A DNA stretch of 62,976 bases, taken from NCBI GenBank assembly GCA_003640385.1, contig RCAB01000381.1, positions 1-62,976 on the forward strand, in the 5' to 3' direction. The stretch comes from Setaria digitata. Taxonomy: Eukaryota; Nematoda; Chromadorea; Rhabditida; Setariidae. The notes under the pieces are model-generated. The model was not told the DNA's origin and did no database searches. It saw only the letters and a list, made by a program, of their open reading frames with translations. Both the position numbers and the translations under genes were made by a program. Each line of letters begins with the position of its first letter. Within the stretch, counting starts at the first letter, position 1. Shown in pieces: positions 1 to 13,500 of this stretch.

Positions 1-2614
1 TTCCAGATGAATAAATGTAACACTGTTTCGTTTTTTTTTTCATCTAACAGTGTGACTGATTTACGGAGAAAAGAGAATTAATTTTATTTATATATAAGAA
101 TGTGAAAAGTTGGAATTAATTTTAATTAAGAAAGAACTAACCTATATGCACCAGACCATGGCAAGCGGCATGATAGTAACGCATGCAGGACAATGCCACA
201 AGACCAAATATCAGCACATTCAGGTCTGAAGGAAAATTTTACATTTTAGAGAAGATTTCACATATTTACATTTATGCTCACTTTTTTAAAAGCAAAATTA
301 AAGTAACTGAATTTTTTTAGAAAATTTCAAGAGAGAGAAAAGAGAACAAATGTGATGGATTCCGAATAGCTGGAAGATGTAAAAAAATTACGAACTTGAA
401 AAGGAAGGAAGGAGCAGGAATTGATAATAAGCAGATGGGGAAATATTACGATATCGGTAAAGTATTGAAATTTGTGAATTAAAAATTTGTTAATATCATT
501 AAATTAGGAGAAGTGATAATTGTTACTACCGCTCATATTTCTGAATAATCATATCGCGAAGAGGAAAATTAGTAGATTTTGAAACGTAAGTGACAAAAAT
601 TGAAGTTAAATCAAAAAGGTGTCAGGAAAAAATAATTAACTAACTTAATAGGAGGACAAAATCGTTGTGGTGGTGCATATGCTTTGGTACCAATTCGAAA
701 TGACGTTATTCTCATGTCCTTTGTAAATATTAATGCTGAGTCAAAGTCAGCCAGTTTCAAAGAGCCTGAAATTTATTATTTTATTCATTAATTAATATTT
801 CGTCTTCTGTTTTACTTTCTTTTGTTTTGAAGACACTGTTATTAGTTAAATAGATTAATTTTTACTGATTTTTCTTCTTAAAGTTTGAATTATTGAAGGC
901 TATGCAATGATAATGAAGATAAGTAAAATAATGTGATAAATGATAATTATTAAACATGAACTGATATATTTCCAAAGGATTTTTATATGCGTATAAATTA
1001 AAGAATTATTAAACAGAAAAATTATTTCGGTTAGTCGATGAAAGATTCTAATGAAGAGCGTAATTAATTTGTTTAGAGATTTCTTTTTCTCATTATCAGG
1101 AAAACAATATAAGTTTATCTGATCTAAGGAAACTGATTAAAAATGTCAGATGTTGAATCATTTGTTTGTTAATTATCGTCTCAGCACCATGTCATTGTTT
1201 TTCCTTTCTTTGACTATTTCAAATTTATAAAACATACGATAAATTACCCCATTTAGTTAACAGACAATTTTCTATTTTGATATCTAAATGTGCTATTTTA
1301 CATCTATGTAAATAAGCTACAGCACGTGTTAAATCACGGAATCTTGACGTTACCACTTCTTCCGGTATTCGCCTTCTTCCTGAAATTTTAAAATTATTTT
1401 GTTTCCATCTCTCTCATTTTTTGATCTGAAATTTTCGAAGATCTCATAAATGCAGAGATTTATATGTACTTTTGTATTTATATTACTTATTTTTTTATAT
1501 TTATAATAAATTTTTTTCGGCTGACAAAAATTGAATTTATTGTAATATAAAAAATTCATTCGAATGTGAGAAGGAAAATGTCTCAGAAACATACTTTTTA
1601 CATATTTTGTAATTTCATCAAATAAGTCACCACCGCCAGCATATTCTACGAACATTTCCCAACCAAGACCAACTCGTCGAAGCCCAAAAAAAGTTGCAAT
1701 ATTATCATGGTGACCGATTTTTGATAATACACCAGTTACCTGAAATATAAAGCACAATAAAAACTTCAGCTAAATCTTTTAGAATTTTGCTATGAAAGAA
1801 AAAAAAAGACACATGTATTTTAGATATTATATCTAAAATATAATCATTACAAAGAGATACTTGCTTAATCGAACAATTATAATTATATGTAATTTATACT
1901 TCACCGTGGATAAGCTTCTCTTCTTCATACAAGGATAACTTTGTTTTAAAGTCAAACTTTTCGTGTTTAAGTTTCCTTTTTATTTTGGTCTGACTCAGTA
2001 AGATTTTAAACTAACATGTCCCCTACATGCCCAATATTCCTTTTCAATTTCATCACGACATTTAGTTGTAAATACATCATTGTAATCACGAAAGTGCCGT
2101 TTGCGAATTGCTAGCAAAATACCATCAGCATATGCTTGACTAACTCGAAAAAATGAGCCTGGAAGAAATTTTTCTCAAAATTTAATTAGTTGATTGACTG
2201 AAACTTATGGTTCCATTTCTTTTAGAGAGTAATTTTCGCGCTTTTGACATATAAACATAACGAAGTTCATAACAAAACAAAAAGATTTTTAACAACATTT
2301 TTTTCCAGAAATTCGATGAAAAGAAAAAATATAACCAACAAATCTTGAAAATTTGTGAAAAATTCAAAATTTTTGCAATTTCAGTTTCTTTAAATTAATT
2401 TTCTAAATAAGAAAGCAGAACGTTTAGTCTGTGCAATCTACGAAATTTACAAAATTTTTTCCCCAACGCCATATTTTACTTTTTTCTGAACTGGTTGAAA
2501 AATGAAGAGAAACTAACCTTCACCAAGGATTTTTTTAACAATCCATTTCTTTCCCTGAAGTTTCTGAGGTAAAAGTGTTTCATCTGTAACTTCTTCATTC
2601 TCTTTATTTTCCAT
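1..2614 (-). CDS. Chk1-like serine/threonine protein kinase, 3' end beyond window
   Basis: Six exons are visible on the minus strand: 2614-2518, 2158-2016, 1739-1595, 1379-1248, 765-645 and 225-142. Phases agree at every junction. The start ATG lies right behind TTGTAG, which could be a cis- or trans-splice acceptor. The protein opens with a short acidic leader (MENKENEEVTDE), then a glycine loop GEGSFFRV, a hinge segment VEYAGGGDLFDEI close to the Chk1 EYxxGGELFD pattern, a catalytic loop HLDIKIENCLL, an activation segment LKLADFDSALIF, then APPQ and the subdomain IX motif DIWSCGIVLHALL. Known family role: DNA-damage checkpoint kinases; nematodes also carry extra Chk1-like copies. Odd points: HRD reads HLD, DFG reads DFD, APE reads APP, and the VAIK lysine position appears as arginine (LAIR). 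It may be a divergent paralogue or a weak kinase rather than true Chk1. The C-lobe and C-terminus are missing because the window ends. Confidence 0.85.
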
Positions 2615-3031
2615 CTACAATAATTTATTTTAGATCTAAGAAAAGAATTCTCAAAAAGATGATAGTTAACTTAATCAAGGATATCAGTTAATAAAACAAA
2701 CAATATGCAAGATAAAAAGGTTGAGGTCATAGCAAGAAGAATAATCTAGAAAAATTAAGCAGAAAATCTAAAATAGTAAAATCTAAAATCTAAAATTGTA
2801 TGCAAATACAGATTCTAACATTCCTGAAATTATTGCTTTTATTTGTTTCTTGGAAAAACTTTTCTGGCTTTAAGACTTATTCAGTGTTTGAATAATTAAT
2901 TGATCGAATTTTCATCCTATATTTTTTAGTATTTAAAGTCAAAAACATTATTTTTTGGGAACTTTTCACAGATTTCTTGAACGGGACCAAAATTTCTGAA
3001 TCAAACAAAATTTTATTCATTGTAATTCCAC

Positions 3032-3295
3032 CTGTGATGTGCATGATTCTAGATTATCAGTGTTTGGACAACATTGATCTTTTCCATCATTATCATACTT
3101 ATCATCATCAATGCCAATATAATCATTATATCTATTTTCCTTGCAATAATCTGTGCTTAAGGCTACGTGGAGCAACGAAACTTCTGAAAGATGTCGAAGT
3201 GAATCCTCCTCATTGCATAAGCTATCCCAGTAGGTTCCGGATTCAGATTCTGATTCTAATCTACTTGTTGCATTATCAGTTGTTACATCACACAT
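3032..3295 (-). CDS. Candidate acidic 5' exon (possibly of the Chk1-like gene)
   Basis: An open frame from an ATG-type start at 3295 runs for 88 codons to a CAG|GTGGAA donor at 3032/3031. It is rich in Asp, Glu, Ser, Asn and Cys (for example LESESESGTYWD and DDDKYDNDGKDQ) and has no domain I recognise. The donor leaves phase 0. The next acceptor on this strand, in front of the kinase ATG at 2614, is also phase 0, so this could be an alternative N-terminal extension of the kinase. It could equally be chance: the opposite strand is open over the same interval, and the composition is low-complexity. No expression evidence is available. Confidence 0.25.
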
Positions 3296-6200
3296 CTTCA
3301 GCTGAAATTATGATGAATTACACGAATTTATCAGTAAAATTGATTTTCTCTTCAAGATTGATGTACTGGGAAAGCAAAGTTTAACATCAGTAAAAAAAAA
3401 AGTAAAAATCTCGATCAATATAAGACTCGAAGTATGATTGAAAGAATTATTTGCAGCAATGTAAAATCGAAATTTGTTTGTTAGTATTATGATTACACTA
3501 TATCGCTGCTTAATAGTGGATTGTCGAATAATTCAATTTTTTTGTTTCAAAATCCAAAATTGCTTCTAGTTGTTGAACAACTCTTATGTAACAACATCGT
3601 ATAATATTTATCATTTTCTGATAAGCAATCAAAATAATTTCCTTTCATTAAATTTTAACCTAATCAAATGTCATATTAGTAATTAATTTAAATAAGAATG
3701 ACATTTCGGCATGAATGATAATGTTAACTTTGAGAAAAAAAAATAATTGCTGAAGCTGACAGCAGAGATTGGATAAAGCTAAAATTTTACCGCAAAATAT
3801 CAAATTAATTTCAATTTCTCCTCTAATTTTTGTAATTTTCATAAATATAAAAATTTTTGCAAATTTCCAATATAATAGAGAAACAATTTTTTTTTTTTTT
3901 TTGATTAGGTCGATTTTCAAAATATACCCATTTCAAATGCATTAAATTCCACTGTAAAATAATTGGGTAGTATCGAATTTCACAGCAAAAATTCTGCCAA
4001 GTATTCAAGTACTTACAGTCAATTACAGTCACTAAACTAAGATAGTAAACAATTGGTTGGAAAGGCAAATGATTTATTCTGGAAATCAAAATTGATAACA
4101 ACCAGATCAAGTAATAATAGAATAGTAGACGATGATTTTTAGAAATGGTTATAAAATCGAAAGACAAGGAGCGAAAATATTTTTTTTTTTGCTGAATATA
4201 ATAATATGGTAATGATCATTTATTACTGCTTCAAGTTTTTCAAATTTCACCAGAGATCATACAAAAAGAAAAAAGTTAGTTTTGTTAGCAAAGAACTTGA
4301 ACAATACCATATTATTGTACCATAAGTGATAAGTCAAATATCAGGTAATTAGGTCAAGTCAAAAAAGAATACAACAGATCAAACGAAGGAAAACTTATCC
4401 AGTATTTCCACTGATCCAGAAGTTTGACACATGTATTAACAAACGATCTATAACTAACTAATTAATCATTGTAAGGTATTAAATGACTTCTTGCATTTTT
4501 GGAAGTTTGAAAAGAATGAGGTGCGACATAGAAGCCAAATAATAGGAAGAAGTGTATGGAGATGTCGGACAGTGGTCAGATTATGAAAGTGACCAGAAAA
4601 TGTGGCGAAATAGAAGCAGCAACTCATTCTCTTCCTTTTATATACTCATATCTAACCCTGAGTATTTGCATTATAGAGGTCAAGATATCTTTTTTTCTTT
4701 CTTGTTCTTTCTCAAACAATAGTTTTTAGTTGCAACTGACCTCTATTTATTTATTTTTTTCTTTTCGATTAATAAAAATTTAATTTTCCAGTGTAACTTA
4801 TGGTCATTCATATTTTTATGTCTTATCTTATTTCATCACTATTGTCTAATTACACGGATGCCATTAACATTATTACTTTAAACAAATCAAAATTCTTTCG
4901 AAATTATTAGCCAAATTTTTCTTTTGCATATTTCATTAATTTTGTTCCATTTAATAGTATATAAAAGAAAAGTAATTTATTTCCAAACCGTAAAATGTTG
5001 CTGTTAAATAATGAAAGTTTAAGCTAAACATTCGATAATGTTAAAATTTGTTAGTTATTTATTGAGCATTTGCTTCACTTACACAGAGCTAATTAATCAG
5101 TAATTAAATTTACCTTTCTGAGATAGTCAGAGCTTCCGTCATTTTTATATCGGAAGGCGGATTACTACTACAGTTGGCAAGACAGTACGAAAGAGGAAAT
5201 TCCGAACAATAAGCCCTTGATAATGCGATCACAGGTTGGTGTCACTGTCATTTTTTAATCGTTTGGACGAAATGTTGTTTGAAATGCGTTGGTTAAACAA
5301 AAAAAGTAAGTGCCATCGTAATTCCGTTTGCTCAATTTTAATTCTGAAATTGAAGCAATGTTATTGAAAGAGAAAGAGTGATCGATTCATCGCTTGCTAA
5401 AATTTATTAAATTTTGCAAAAAAAAAAGATCAATTCCAAGTCATCAAGCTAAATTAAAATGAAACTGTGAGCAGTAATTATGTAATTTTCAAAGACAGCG
5501 CAGCAAATTCCATCCCCAACTTCCTTTTGAATTAAGAAATCGCCATCTGCTAATTATTATTCTCACTTTCCCACTATTCACCAGTCTGGAATAATAGTTT
5601 ACATATTAAATAGAACTCTTATCTCAATCATATATTAATGAATAAGTGCATCCTTGAATGATTTCAGATTACTAATTGCCATTATGTGACTTTCCAACAA
5701 TCTAATTTAATTAACTGGTTCCTTTTTGGCGATCCACTCATTAATTATGCAGCGCTATTTCTCCAATATCCACAAATTGGAAGATGTGAAAGAAGAGCGA
5801 CGGAAATTTCTGTGCACTATTTTTTCCAGTCAGTGATATAACTTGATTCTCGCTACCAAACATATGGGTTAGCATCATCGTCTTGAAAACCACTATGCAA
5901 CTTTCCACTTGATTTGTTTGTTAAGTTGTCAGCAGGTTAATATAAAGAAATTACCATATTAAAAATTGATTGTTAAGAGCTAATGCTGCATAAAATAATC
6001 CGATAATGAAATATCACCAACGATTACGCCGAAATCAGAGTTGAAACTAATATAGATGTACTTTACTGATATTCTATTCCTCGAAGGAAAATTACCGTTG
6101 TATGCATAAAATGCTGTTGTCATGTCATGCACTTCATTATTGCTGTTATCACTACATATATCATTGACTTCCTCAAGCTCTTCCTTTCCAATTAATTGCG

Positions 6201-6803
6201 ACTGCTACCAATTGCTCAAGAACCATACATATTAAATTTTGCAGTCTTTCTCTTGTGTCAGATGATGACACTGCAAGAGTGATTTATGTGACCTTTTATC
6301 AGTGCGTCCCTGTGGTGTCTTTCAAGTTCGATATTTGATTTTCGATAATTCGATAATGTCTTTCGATAAAAATCATTGATCACATATATCCCACTCATGC
6401 CAACCTGCAAGTATTATAAAGTCAAGTTTGTTATATCGATGATAATTATTTATTGTAGCAATTGACGCAAAATGACAGCACAATGTTTTAAGAACAAATT
6501 TATGAAATTAATAAGGCAACTTTTGAAAACAAATACTCCTTATATCTTGTGCACCATAGAGATATAACTCATTGTGCCTTTACAGAGTCATCAAAATATA
6601 CAACAGTGGCCAGCAAATAAAATTTCCTGAAACAAAAGCCAACTGCATCCCGACTAACATTTACAGTTTGAAAATGGAACTAAGAGTACGATTTCTCGAA
6701 ATTTTCCATTTCTTTCCGTTCCGGCGCTGCGGCAGAGTGCCGTGTCAATTCCGTCCTTGTTATGGAATGGTTGATGCCATCGCTGTACCATCTTCTCCTC
6801 TCC
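3296..6803. other. Intergenic, no supported gene
   Basis: AT-rich DNA with homopolymer A/T runs (for example about 3889-3902 and 4179-4190). Open frames here are short, low in complexity and have no convincing splice partners. I see no RNA gene or repeat family. Confidence 0.5.
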
Positions 6804-7265
6804 TCAATTCATTTCACTCTTAATAAATGCCGACACTGATCCATCCATCTCTTGAAAATCTTCGGTATATGCTTCTTGCTGGCTTCCATACTTGAAGAAT
6901 TCTCGGAACTCTCGCGATAGCAAAAAACTTGGACATTTTATTAAGTTCACTCTTAAGATTTCGTCGTCCTTGGCAACCTTCCTCTCAACTGGAATCGTTT
7001 TTTGATGATTGGAAAGTTCAGCAGACGATTAAACTATCTGATAAGTAATGAAATGAAAGACACGCAGCAGTTATAGTGCATTTTGCAGGTAATCTTCTTA
7101 CATCTACAGATATGAATGAACTTGCCTCCAAAAATAATTTTTTAGTTCTGTCAAGCTTCCATAATGGCTGGAAAACAGCAGCTCATTTGCAAATAACATG
7201 AGACTTAAAGAAAGAGTAGTTTCAAACACGCTGCAGCTTACCGTAATGAAAATTGCAGCAAACAT
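6804..7265 (-). CDS. Candidate small three-exon gene, unknown function
   Basis: Not recognised. Exons 7265-7242, 7167-7035 and 6988-6804 join in phase to a 113-residue protein ending in TGA. The ATG follows a TCATTTAG acceptor-like site, exon 1 ends at ACG|GTAAGC, exon 2 starts after TTTTCCAG, and the second intron is only 46 nt (7034-6989). Exon 3 is locally GC-richer and uses coding-like codons (segments REFREFFKYGSQQEAY and TEDFQEMDGSVSAF). The N-terminus MFAAIFITPLW is hydrophobic but too short to call a signal peptide. No domain is seen. An exon-like frame further upstream (7976-8052, minus) may belong to the same locus, so the true start could be elsewhere. The second donor (A|GTTTAA) is weak. 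Confidence 0.35.
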
Positions 7266-10200
7266 TGAATTCTAAATGATTTAAGACAATGTTAAAAACT
7301 ACTGTTTCTATCATCAACGCTAGCAATAAGTTTAATAATTAACTGAAAAAAATAACCAAAAATTGTTCTTGAGCTTTTTATTCTCATTGTTTCATATAGA
7401 TCGGTGATAAGCGAAGTTCTAGGTTAAGATATCAAGAATTATGGTATATTTGTGCAAAATAGTCTCAAGCAGAGCAATACTGAGGAAACATCTGGTAATC
7501 TTCCACATTAAATTTATTATGTTGCAACAAGATAAACATTATCCAATCGCAGATAAAAATCTGTTCGAGACATTTTCAAACTTCAATTATCGTAAATGCA
7601 GAAATTCTAAAGTTTAGATTTCTGGAAATTTTTTGGTTTCTTTAAGTAGAAGAGTAAAATTTCTTTAGAACTGATCAGTCCAAAAAAGCCACACCGCAGG
7701 GCTTAAATAAATTGTAAATTTTCTTCGAAACAAGTCACAAGAATGTTAAAATTTGTCAAACTTTGACTTCGATAACTCCTTCCGTATCTACTCTGTACTT
7801 CTATCATGCCTGCTTTCACCTGATGAATAAAGAAATTTTGGAAATTGATCAGTTTTGCCATCATGAATCAATAATATTTTTGACAAAACTGTTTCATGAT
7901 TCGCTTCTATTTGTTAATTATTTTATTACTATGATTCTTATGCGAAACAACTTAAGAATTTGTGGTGAAAGTTACCTGCGAAATGAGAAAACTCCCGGTT
8001 TGTGAATTTGCCAAGCTTGTGTCTTGCCAGTTCTATCCGCGTATTGTTTGTCCTGACACGATAGAAAAGGAGTAAATTAAACTTCTTATCATTCAGAACT
8101 TAATCTAGATTTTCGATTAGGAATTCAGATGTCGACTTTTCTCTCCTTATTCTTTGAGCATAAAATTCGGAGTTGCACAACTGAAGCTCAGACCCACAAA
8201 CTGAATTCCCTCTAGTATTTGTAATTAGTTAACTGGATAAAGGCATACATGATCTAACTAATTTTAACACTAAATTCAAAGCTTAGTCCAATCTGGGAAT
8301 AAAAATTTGGACAATATCAAAAGCCACAACAATGGCATTTTATTGATTTCATTTGATTATTGCAAATTTGTTTGACAGTAATTTCGATGAATACATGAAA
8401 GTGGCGGACTGTCAACTTGCAACAAAAATTTTACCTTTCAAAAAAAGGAAAATTTTGTGATGAAAAAAGACTCCGAAAGTATTCCGAACAGTTAATCAGT
8501 TTCACAATTCAAGTCCTAAATTGCATAATAATTTTTATGATTAATTTGTTACTGCGAAATTTCTAGCACGTTCCATATTTTGGCACAGGTGTGTGATGGA
8601 AATATTGATTGCTGTTCATCACAGAAGTTGAAGCTATAACCATGATATTTCTACAGGATTACAAAAGAAAAAATTCCAAGGCGCTAAATCCCAATAACGA
8701 ATCAGTGAGCCATTTGGGAATCATATTGAAAGGCAAGTATAAATTACCGTTGGTATTAATAAGCAATTAATGTGACATTATTCATTTGCAAAAACAGGAT
8801 ATGCTGATTGGAGATGAGGAATCAAAGATCAGAAGGGTTAAGGATGCCCTCCTGATCAGGTTCTGAATACCAGTAGTTCTTACGGAATCATCTCTTCATA
8901 AGTGCATAATTTGTCAAAAATTCACTCTGCGTCTATTTTGCTACAAAATTTCACACTTTCATCTTAGTAATTACAAAATGATTTGAAACTTTTACTAGTT
9001 TCATCCATCTATTCCGCACGTTGTTTTCCAAGATCGCTGTGCTGAGAAACCTAACCCATTCCTCTGTACTGTATCGGATTTAAAAACAATCAAATATTAA
9101 ACAAGTCTAAACTACCTACAGTAAACATACTGTCTGCAAGTTAGTAAAAAGTATTTTCACATATTTAGCAGTAAGATTGAATTTCACCAGCTGCGTAGTC
9201 CGCAGGTCGATCTCGGAGACTGTTTAAGCAAATTCGAGTGAGGATTTCACAGATTGCATACCGTACATGCAATTGCTGTATTTGAAGTTCCATGTGAAGA
9301 AATAGGGCAAAAAAAAGACTGCAAGGTTTCGGTGGTCCGGAGTTAGTATCTTTTGGAAGCGGAACTTCAGATTTGATGTGAGATCAAAAAACACAGAAAT
9401 TTGGAGGATGAATGAATTAACTGTTGGTGTTTGTACTTTTTTGCACTTATATTATGCTTAAAATTATGATGAAATCTGTGTTGACAATCAAAGAACGGTA
9501 ATTTGGAAGTGAGAAGTGATACGGAAATGTAGGAAGGTTTCAGATTCTACGAGGTTGTAGCTGGTAAGTTTAGTCCGCCTTGGTTCATCTTACTTTCTTG
9601 AAATCCGAGCTTCTGTTGTGGCTTCAGTGTTCCATGAAGTCTGCATTTCGAAAGAAATAAAGTAAATCTTATATACTGTCCTAATGTTTTGTATGAGAAA
9701 TTGTTTCTACTTCTTTCCTGAGCATAATATGTAGCGGAACAATTTTTCAATCAATTGCACCTCACACTGTTCGTTAACTTTCAAAGCTTCCCTTGAGATT
9801 TTATAAATCCTTGGAGTATCATACTGCTTCAAATTTACTGTTTGATTCGACAGGAACCAAGTCTGTTTAACGAGATTGGAGGACTTGAAATCATGGATTT
9901 GGGCCAAAGCACTTCCTTAAAATTTCATACAGACTGCAGTATTCTATTCTTTGTACTTTATGCGACCGTTAATTTATTGCAGCAAATCCTTTGAAATGGC
10001 ACCTACTTCTCGTCAAAAAAGTGTTTAAGAGTCATCATCCATCAATTTACATTTGCAATGCTTGGAATATGGCGCTAAAACCGTGGTAGAAATTAGAGCT
10101 TAGTTTAAATTTTTCATAAGTTTGAGCGCAGTTAAACTTTGAAACAATATTGCCACAGTAATCGTTAGGAGAGCTGTCCCACACAAGGTATTATATTATA

Positions 10201-10549
10201 TTTAATGGGATAAAATTAGAACTTCCGTAACGAATCCCAAATAATCCTGCGGTGCACAATTTCCAAAATTTGACTTTGATTTCTAAAAAATTCTTCAGAA
10301 TTTTCCCAGTGTCGTTTATAACGTAATTGATGATTAGGTAGCTGTTTCGTGTCTTATGACCTTTTTTAGGAAGTCCATGCAACCGGGCTCAATATTGGAA
10401 GTGGAAGTCGAATATCCGATCATTAGAACATTATTAGAAATGTGAATATAAAGTCTCTAATGACGTTCAAAGTTGAAATCGAAAATTCTTAGATCTGACC
10501 ATTTTAACTTTAAGGTTAAAGGTGAGTTTAAATTGAAACTGAAGCGCAG
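7266..10549. other. Intergenic with an exon-like fragment
   Basis: No complete gene can be supported. On the minus strand 8052-7976 has a clean acceptor (GTGTCAG|G) and donor (CAG|GTAACT) with two open frames, one reading RIELARHKLGKFTNREF, but I could not find phase-consistent partners. On the plus strand 8798-8866 reads DMLIGDEESKIRRVKD after an AAACAG acceptor. Minus-strand open frames at 9547-9907 and 10191-10382 lack recognisable domains. These may be degenerate remnants. Confidence 0.35.
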
Positions 10550-13500
10550 ATGGCATCTTCGGGTGATTCGTTGAAGGAACTCTGTGAACAGTATGACCAG
10601 GAAATGGCCGATGTTGAAATGGACCTCGCAGTGCATGTCCGCTTTTCTCGCATTTGATATTCGTTGTGCCAAATTGGGGAACGGTTACATCTGATATTCG
10701 ACTGTTAACACTTTATCATAATATAAGAATATAAGAACTTACACTACATTAAGAATTTACTTTCTTTGTTAACTCATTATTAACTTCTGCAAAAAAATCT
10801 TTTGTTTTATTCAACTAATTTTTATTGTTTGAATCATTCAAGGAGAAGCTTCTGAAGATCATGAAAGGCAACCGTGTAAGCAATGAAGAACAAATTTCAT
10901 CAATGGAGAAAAACAGTAAGGAAACGGAAAAGCAGTTGCAGCTGCTGGATGAAAAGACAAACGAACTTGTTGAAAGGTTTTTTTTTCAAGCGCACTTATA
11001 GAATCATCTTTCAGTTTTTCTCCATTCATATTACTGTTCCATCGTTACTTGTTGGTTGATAATTTTCAGTGCTAATACTCAGAGCGAGAAAATTGAAGAG
11101 CTAAAACGTGCTCAACAGCAAGTTTTACATGGTATCCGTAACGGTTTGTGAAATTTTTAAATCTTTACAATCTTTTGCATTGATCAGAGACAATCAAGGA
11201 TTGTTATGAAGGAAGAAAAGAAAAAAACCACATCGAATTTTGAAGCGGGATTTATCATATAATTTAAATATACGTATTTTCATTCACAATTTGCACAATT
11301 TATTGCATTTATTTAGTTTGCTGTTAAGATGTCAATAATCAGTTGGAACTTAATTGATAGCGCAAACTATTTAGTAAATATGAATATTATTCAATCAGAT
11401 CGGTGTAACTGAAGATGTAGGAATGAAACGACATAAAGATAGCTTAATAAAATAAGGTTACTAAATTTTTGTAGACCATTTCTCTTGAACTGGGGAAGTC
11501 CAATTTGTCAATGTTTCAAATAAATCAGTGTATAGTATACTAGAGTAAAACTGACGTGCTCTTAACTACAGATATCGTCTGAACAGTATAGTGATGAACT
11601 GGATAGAAAATGAATCAAATGTTTACCACTTGTATCTGTGATTTTATATAGGACATGATTTTAGCAAAATTCGTTAACTATGAATAATAAGTGTCAAATA
11701 ACTGTTGGTTCATAAGTATTAGATAGTGTATTATGGACTATCGCAAAAGACCGACAAGATAAATGTTAAAGAGTATATCATATATTTATTTAGTGATGGG
11801 GTAATATTAAAAAAGTGGATTGCAAATATAATTTGAAGGGTTTTCATTCTGGTCTTTAATGCTTTGAATTTTCCTTAACTTTTTTATTAATACAGGTATG
11901 AATTTATTTGACACAAACACTTAACATTGTCTTAGCCGTCTTATAATAATGTAGCAAATGCTTCCAGCTAAAGCTTCTTTGTTTGCCGCCCAAAATAAAG
12001 CTCAAGATGATTTGGAAAACTTACAGTCGATAAAAAAAGAAACTCAGAAATTTCTCGAAAACAATTTGGCTGTACCAGATTTTTCCAGCGGTAATAAAAT
12101 AAATTGTTTAAAAAATCATTACCTTGAAAAAACTAGTCTTCCTTACATGAAAAAATCTTAGATTGCTTTCAGTTCTTACGAAATTACAAAATTATCAAAA
12201 AACGTTCTCGTCACAGGTTCAAGAATCCATGGACCATTTAGCTTCAATGGTTGGTCCATTTCAGTATTTAAACATTCTTTAATTAATAAAAATTTACTAA
12301 AGGAAGAAATTAATTCGTAAATTTAATATCTGAAAGAGAATAAGTAAAAACTATTTGCCAATAAAAAGACAAAATGCTTTTAGTCTCAGAGTCACTGAAA
12401 ATAATTGTCTTAGATGGTGCAGGATATTTTGGCAGCTGATTATGTATTAAATTGGGGAAATGAAATTATAAAACTACATGTTTTGTGTATGTGTTTGTTC
12501 CAAAATATTCGTTTAGACATCATTTTTGGATGAAGCCAGTCGGCTGGAAGGTCTCGAGAAAATTCTCGAAGAGATGAGAATGGAAGCTATGAATTTGGAA
12601 GAGCAGATTGGTAAAAGTTGCGGAATTAAAGATTAAATTCTGTTCTTCAGTTCTTAAAATCAAGATTACTGGTAAATGAAGAATTCAGGTGATGTTGATG
12701 TGAAGTGCGCAGCATGGCACGAAAAAATTAGCGAATTAAATGCGAAAGAAGAGGAAGAAAAACGGCGACGGAAGACCGTATCGGAAAAGTATAGGCAACG
12801 TAAAAAACATGTTGCAGAGCTCACACGTTCTCTTGAAGACCGGAAAAACGACAAGAGGTTGCTTATGGAAAGTCTAAATTCTAAGGAGCAAGAACTGGTC
12901 AGTGTGCTTTAACAAAAATAATGGAGGGTTTTTTTTTTTTTGTTGAAATTTTTGATTCCAATTATTCTGGCAGCAGTTAATCTAGTGAAATTGTTTTAAT
13001 TTCCATTTCTTGAAAATACAGATTTGTTTTTTATTTTTCAAGTTTCCGCGTGCTATTTATATCGATTGTAGAGTAAAAGTAAGGAGCGGTTGGAAAAGAA
13101 AAATAGTGATGTTGTGGCGGTTCAGAAAGAAGTAGATACGATAAATGATGACTTGACCAAACTTGAAAGTGCCGTGAAATCTGTGCACGAGAAGCACGAA
13201 CAAAAAATTCAAGAAATTAAGGTTCATGAGAGTTTTTTCAAATCGTTGTGAGACAACCAGCGTTTATAAATCTGCTTTTAAACGCCGATTTTTTTTTATA
13301 AGAAGGATATCGAGCATAAGGACGTGGTTCTATTTTTACCTAGATTTATATATGAAATTTGAGCATACATTCGATTACTTATTTATTTCCACTTTTTCTA
13401 AATATTTAAAATGCAGGAAGAAGCTGAAGCTGATATATGTGCCGCAAAATCGATTTTGATGACTGTACGTGAAAAGCAAAGCTTAAAGCTTACAGAAGTA

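Noticed and set aside
3017..3384. Plus-strand 135-codon frame at 2977-3384
   Set aside because: His/Tyr/Leu-rich complement of the acidic minus-strand candidate, with a non-ATG start and no splice context.
8798..8866. Possible LTR-retrotransposon (BEL/Pao) fragment reading DMLIGDEESKIRR
   Set aside because: Only about 20 residues are suggestive and no neighbouring integrase, reverse transcriptase or LTR could be recognised.
9181..9225. tRNA-like GC-richer patch with GGTCGATCTCGG
   Set aside because: No cloverleaf folds around it and the B-box consensus is not met.
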